In this document: one piece after another, positions 61,730 to 64,000 of the stretch
Layout: each line of letters starts with the position of its first letter
Numbering within the stretch: the stretch's first letter is position 1
NCBI RefSeq assembly: GCF_005780165.1
Contig: NZ_VAUV01000016.1
Coordinates: 62,001-126,000, forward strand
Reading direction: 5' to 3'
Source of the DNA: Phragmitibacter flavus
GTDB lineage: Bacteria; Verrucomicrobiota; Verrucomicrobiia; Verrucomicrobiales; Verrucomicrobiaceae
Length of the DNA: 64,000 bases
Notes under the pieces: generated by a model
What the model saw: only the letters and a program-made list of their open reading frames with translations
Database searches by the model: none
What the model was told of the DNA's origin: nothing
Position numbers and translations under genes: made by a program

Positions 61730-62488
61730 CTACAGATCGAGCAAATCAGAGACGCTTACCAGCGTGAAACCCCGTCGCTGCAGATCAGCTACAATCGATG
61801 GAAGGGCCACTGCAGTGGAAGGCTCACCCACATGCATGAGAATGATCGCACCCTGCAATGCCGCGTCGGCTTTCCCGGTGATTCGATTGACAAGGAACGG
61901 TGCCGTTTTGGGAGGATCGACTGAATCCAGGCTGTCCAGGGTCCAGTAGATAGAATGATAACCGAGTTCGCCGACAGTTTTGAGAACCCGTCGGTTTCTG
62001 GCTCCGAACGGCGCGCGGAACAGCGGCTTGGAACTTTGGCCAGTAAGAGCCATCAAGAAGGCCTCCGTTTTCTGGATTTCAGAACGGATGTGTTCGTCAT
62101 CCAATCGCGTAAAATCGGGATGCGACCATGAATGATTGCCAATTTCGTGGCCTTCAGAAAGGATTTTGCGCACGAGTTCAGGATGTTTGGAGGACCATCT
62201 TCCTGTGAGAAAGAAGGTGCAGTGGATTCCTGCATCCCGAAGAGTGGCAAGCAGCTGGTGCAGATCAGTTGCTTCGCCGCCCGCATCAAACGTCAGGGCA
62301 ATGCGCTTCTGGTCCAGAGGCCCCCGGTTGATTTCACGAAAGCTTTTCGCCTGTTGGCCATCCAATGGGACGGTCATCAAAAGTGCAGACAGCATCCCTG
62401 TCACGCCCAGGGCGATCAGGGTTGGCTGGGTCTTTGAGCTCCGGGTCGAGCGGCCATTGGAAGATGAAGATGAATGAAAAATCGACAT
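61730..62488 (-). CDS. Polysaccharide deacetylase (NodB-like)
   Basis: A 252-residue protein with a hydrophobic N-terminal segment (LIALGVTGMLSALLMTV, signal or anchor). NodB motifs: LTFDAGGEA (Asp68; TFDAG rather than TFDDG), HSWSHPD (His119, His123; zinc), RAPFGARN and the C-terminal GAIILMHVG. It should remove N-acetyl groups from a polysaccharide such as peptidoglycan or an exopolysaccharide. Active-site residues are complete. Confidence 0.94.
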   Translation of the reverse strand: MSIFHSSSSSNGRSTRSSKTQPTLIALGVTGMLSALLMTVPLDGQQAKSFREINRGPLDQKRIALTFDAGGEATDLHQLLATLRDAGIHCTFFLTGRWSSKHPELVRKILSEGHEIGNHSWSHPDFTRLDDEHIRSEIQKTEAFLMALTGQSSKPLFRAPFGARNRRVLKTVGELGYHSIYWTLDSLDSVDPPKTAPFLVNRITGKADAALQGAIILMHVGEPSTAVALPSIVADLQRRGFTLVSVSDLLDL

Positions 62489-62758
62489 AAGGTTGCATCG
62501 AGTTGGGTTCCCAAAAGTTATGACTATCGCAGCAGGTTATTAGGTTCTTCGATAGAGGGAATCCTGCCCGCCGCCTCGACTTCGCAATCGGCAGCCGGGG
62601 CCGGAGTCGACATGAACAGCCGTCTGGCAGCCACTGGGCGTTGCGCGCGGAGTGTCCAGACGGGCAATGAAGCGGGCGACACACGGCAGGGAGAGACGGC
62701 AGAACATATGTAGACCACGCTTGTCATCTTTCGTGTTTTCTGGTGCATAACCGCTTCC

Positions 62759-64000
62759 TCACAAAATCGCTGCCATGGCGGCGGCGATGGCCCCGTAGAG
62801 CAGCATGGCGACCACGGTTTTCTTAAGGATTTCGCCCTCGGATTTGCCCAGGCCGAGCACGGAGCAGACGGCGACGATATTGTGGATGGCAATCATGTTG
62901 CCCATCGCGCCGCCCACCGATTGCAGGGCAAGGATGGTGGTTCGATCAAGGTTCATTTGCGTGGCGATGGAGTCTTGAATTGGACCGAAGGTGAGATTGG
63001 AGATGGTGCACGAGCCGGCAAAAAACGAACCGAGCGCGCCGAGAAACGCGGCCAGGTATTGCCACCAACCGCCGACGGCTCCGGCAAGTGAATGGCCGAT
63101 CAGCATCACGGCGGATTGTTCCCCGCCCACCATCAGCAGTTGCACAAGGACCAGCGCGCCCAGCAGCGCGAGGATGGGATTGCGCATCTGCGTGGTCGAC
63201 TCCTGCCACACCTTGCGCGCGGTGCCTGCGGGCGCATCGAGGAGTTTCCATGTCACGACCGAAATCAAGACGAAGGGAATCAAAGAGGGCACGTAAAGGA
63301 GTTGATGCGTCCAGTCCATGGGCGTTCCGAAGATGCCGTGCAGCTTCAGCACCAAGGCGGGACTGATCGAAAAGCTGCCGAAAATGCCGAGCGGAACATT
63401 CCAGGCCGGAACCGCAGACGTGAGAAGATCGCGCAGGCCGATTTGCGGGATTCTGGTGGCGAGCAGCACCAGCACGGTGGCCCAAAGCGGAAAGAGTGCC
63501 TTCACCACCGCGCGCGCAGAAGGAGGCTCGCCAGGCTCTTCCGCCGCCGAATGATCATCGTCGCGGGTGAGGCCCACTTTGTGTCGGGCCAGCCCTACCG
63601 TGAAAATCAATCCCAACAATCCGCCGGCGACTGCGGGGAACTCATCATTCACCCGCGAGAGCGCCAGCATCGGCACCACACTTGACGCCAGCGCCAGGAT
63701 GATGAAAACGAGGTTGCGGCGAATTTCCTGCCAGCTCACCAACAGTCGGAACGCCAGCAGCGGAACCGCGCACGCAGCCGCGCTGTGGATGAGCGCCGTC
63801 TTCCACGCCACGGCGCGAAATTCCTCCGGGCTCAAGCCGAGTTGACCAAATCCGAACCATGTCGGCGTGCCCACCGCTCCGAACGAAACCGGGATGCTGT
63901 TGAGGATGAGGCAGGCCATCGCCACGCGCAGCGGCGGAAAACCGAGGCCCACCAGCAACGGTCCAGCAAGCGCGGCGGGGGTGCCGAAGCCGCTCGCACC
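62759..64000 (-). CDS. lctP: L-lactate permease (LctP family), truncated by window edge
   Basis: The frame is open to the right window edge, so the N-terminal part is missing; 413 residues are visible. Conserved LctP features: [20 protein letters not shown] (encoded from the edge), [36 protein letters not shown] and [18 protein letters not shown]. About ten hydrophobic helices. The family exchanges or symports L-lactate or glycolate. Stop codon 62759. Confidence 0.93.
   Translation of the reverse strand, partial: GASGFGTPAALAGPLLVGLGFPPLRVAMACLILNSIPVSFGAVGTPTWFGFGQLGLSPEEFRAVAWKTALIHSAAACAVPLLAFRLLVSWQEIRRNLVFIILALASSVVPMLALSRVNDEFPAVAGGLLGLIFTVGLARHKVGLTRDDDHSAAEEPGEPPSARAVVKALFPLWATVLVLLATRIPQIGLRDLLTSAVPAWNVPLGIFGSFSISPALVLKLHGIFGTPMDWTHQLLYVPSLIPFVLISVVTWKLLDAPAGTARKVWQESTTQMRNPILALLGALVLVQLLMVGGEQSAVMLIGHSLAGAVGGWWQYLAAFLGALGSFFAGSCTISNLTFGPIQDSIATQMNLDRTTILALQSVGGAMGNMIAIHNIVAVCSVLGLGKSEGEILKKTVVAMLLYGAIAAAMAAIL

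Noticed and set aside
62489-62758. Small open frames in the gap between the deacetylase and the lactate permease
   Set aside because: Frames on both strands overlap each other and neighbouring genes, with no ribosome site or protein-like pattern; treated as non-coding.
1-64000. tRNA or rRNA genes
   Set aside because: No cloverleaf or rRNA-like conserved stretch was recognised in the intergenic parts.

Overview
The window looks like a chromosomal segment of a GC-rich member of the Verrucomicrobiota (PVC superphylum). The marks are: a Ser/Thr kinase with C-terminal WD40 repeats coupled to a Planctomycete/Verrucomicrobia-type ECF sigma factor; a PVC-type membrane-bound dehydrogenase-like protein with a CxxCH heme domain; a PEP-CTERM protein with autotransporter-type beta repeats; an SHD1-domain protein; a DUF6600 protein; and many very large Sec-exported proteins. 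No rRNA, tRNA, CRISPR array, insertion sequence or phage module was seen.

Layout. 1-4018: a truncated exported protein, a lipoprotein, a DUF6600-like and a DUF6799-like exported protein. 4244-25514: one co-directional block of a transmembrane WD40 kinase, an ECF sigma factor, three exported proteins (581, 3432 and about 1200 aa) and a PpiC-type foldase lipoprotein. Almost every junction is an ATGA overlap or a few bases, so it reads as a signalling-plus-giant-exported-protein operon. 25646-35734: mostly housekeeping (GT4 glycosyltransferase, SHD1 hydrolase, NYN/OST-HTH protein, zinc peptidase, PEP-CTERM protein, HrpB helicase, DUF4112). 35841-41173: a compact carrier-protein cluster (FabG-like reductase, ACP, FAD oxidoreductase with a halogenase-type motif, second ACP, ACP-condensation didomain, ketopantoate-reductase-like protein) with no ketosynthase in view. 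41320-41769: an AT-rich orphan. 41882-53544: SMP-30 lactonase, tyrosine recombinase, hisF, a second ketopantoate-reductase-like gene, an anchored protein, the PVC heme protein and xseA. 53590-64000: a nuclease-like exported protein, a fasciclin protein, then a long minus-strand run (GT39, PAP2, mono-heme lipoprotein, TIM-barrel enzyme translationally coupled to an archaeo-eukaryotic-primase-like protein, double UspA protein, polysaccharide deacetylase, truncated lactate permease).

The observations most worth following are: (1) the kinase/ECF/giant-protein operon; (2) the primase-like plus TIM-barrel pair at 58232-60477; (3) the carrier-protein cluster with a WxWxIP flavoenzyme between twin ACPs; and (4) seven short arrays of degenerate 7-bp tandem units, each lying within about 20 bp of a gene start or stop, which appear to be a dispersed heptad repeat family. 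All functions are read from motifs and gene order only; no searches were run.
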